Assembly (NCBI GenBank): GCA_900551465.1
Contig: URWL01000148.1
Location: forward strand, 1 to 5,792
Direction of reading: 5' to 3'
Length of the DNA: 5,792 bases
Origin: an uncultured Blautia sp.
GTDB taxonomy: Bacteria > Bacillota > Clostridia > Lachnospirales > Lachnospiraceae
Under the pieces are notes generated by a model. That model made no database searches. It worked only from the letters and a program-made list of their open reading frames with translations, and was not told the DNA's origin. Positions 5,627 to 5,792 of the stretch are shown piece after piece. Made by a program: the position numbers and the translations under genes. How positions within the stretch are numbered: position 1 is the stretch's first letter; each line of letters begins with the position of its first letter.

Positions 5627-5792
5627 ATGGCTGAACATAACACTGGAAAAAAGTTTATCAAGATCCGTGGAGCAAATGTAAATAATCTGAAAAATCTGAG
5701 TGTAGATATTCCAAGGGATGAATTTGTAGTTCTCACAGGTGTCAGCGGATCTGGTAAATCTTCTCTGGCATTTGACACGATCTATGCAGAGG
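5627..5792 (+). CDS. uvrA: UvrA, excinuclease ABC subunit A, 3' partial
   Basis: UvrA is the damage-sensing ATPase of nucleotide excision repair; as a dimer it scans DNA and loads UvrB. Only the first 55 codons are in the window. They contain the family start [21 protein letters not shown] (about 10-30) and the first Walker A motif GVSGSGKSS (38-46), followed by LAFDTIYAE, which continues in UvrA proteins into the insertion domain beyond the window. ABC proteins of other types lack this exact N-terminal pattern. It begins 38 nt after hemW with no promoter or terminator recognisable between, so it is probably transcribed from the lepA promoters. uvrA is LexA-controlled in Bacillus subtilis (uvrBA) and many other bacteria, matching the SOS box at 2146. 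The partner uvrB is not visible. The identification is strong despite the short stretch. Confidence 0.95.
   Translation, partial: MAEHNTGKKFIKIRGANVNNLKNLSVDIPRDEFVVLTGVSGSGKSSLAFDTIYAE

Overview
The window looks like chromosomal core DNA from a spore-forming Clostridia bacterium, most likely a Lachnospiraceae-type gut anaerobe. This rests on the spore genes gpr and spoIIP next to lepA and hemW, Gram-positive Shine-Dalgarno sites, moderate GC, and a Pro/Thr/Glu-rich linker of a kind often seen in that family. All genes are on the + strand. No mobile element, CRISPR array, tRNA or rRNA is visible.

Layout: (1) 1-752, gpr, the germination protease, lacking its N-terminus at the left edge. (2) 812-2044, spoIIP, the engulfment peptidoglycan hydrolase, preceded by a sigma-E-like promoter and a perfect 11-bp inverted repeat that spans the promoter -10 and the start codon. 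(3) 2045-2346, a 302-nt regulatory gap holding a near-consensus LexA (SOS) box inside a near-ideal sigma-A promoter, a second extended -10 promoter, small nested hairpins and a doubtful 41-codon ORF. (4) 2347-4155, lepA (EF4). (5) 4187-4441, a small predicted lipoprotein of unknown function. (6) 4431-5588, hemW, overlapping the lipoprotein gene by 11 nt. (7) 5627 to the right edge, the first 55 codons of uvrA.

The order gpr-spoIIP-lepA-hemW is the familiar Firmicutes arrangement, but the hrcA-grpE-dnaK genes that follow hemW in Bacillus are replaced by uvrA. lepA, the lipoprotein gene, hemW and uvrA are tightly spaced with no visible terminator and probably form one operon. Because uvrA is a classical SOS gene, the LexA box before lepA suggests that the whole operon can be induced by DNA damage (inference).

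The two points most worth testing are the spoIIP start-codon hairpin and the LexA-type promoter. In the first, read-through mRNA from gpr would fold over the spoIIP start while mRNA from its own promoter would not, a possible cell-type filter during sporulation. The second sits ahead of a translation-factor/heme-chaperone/DNA-repair operon.
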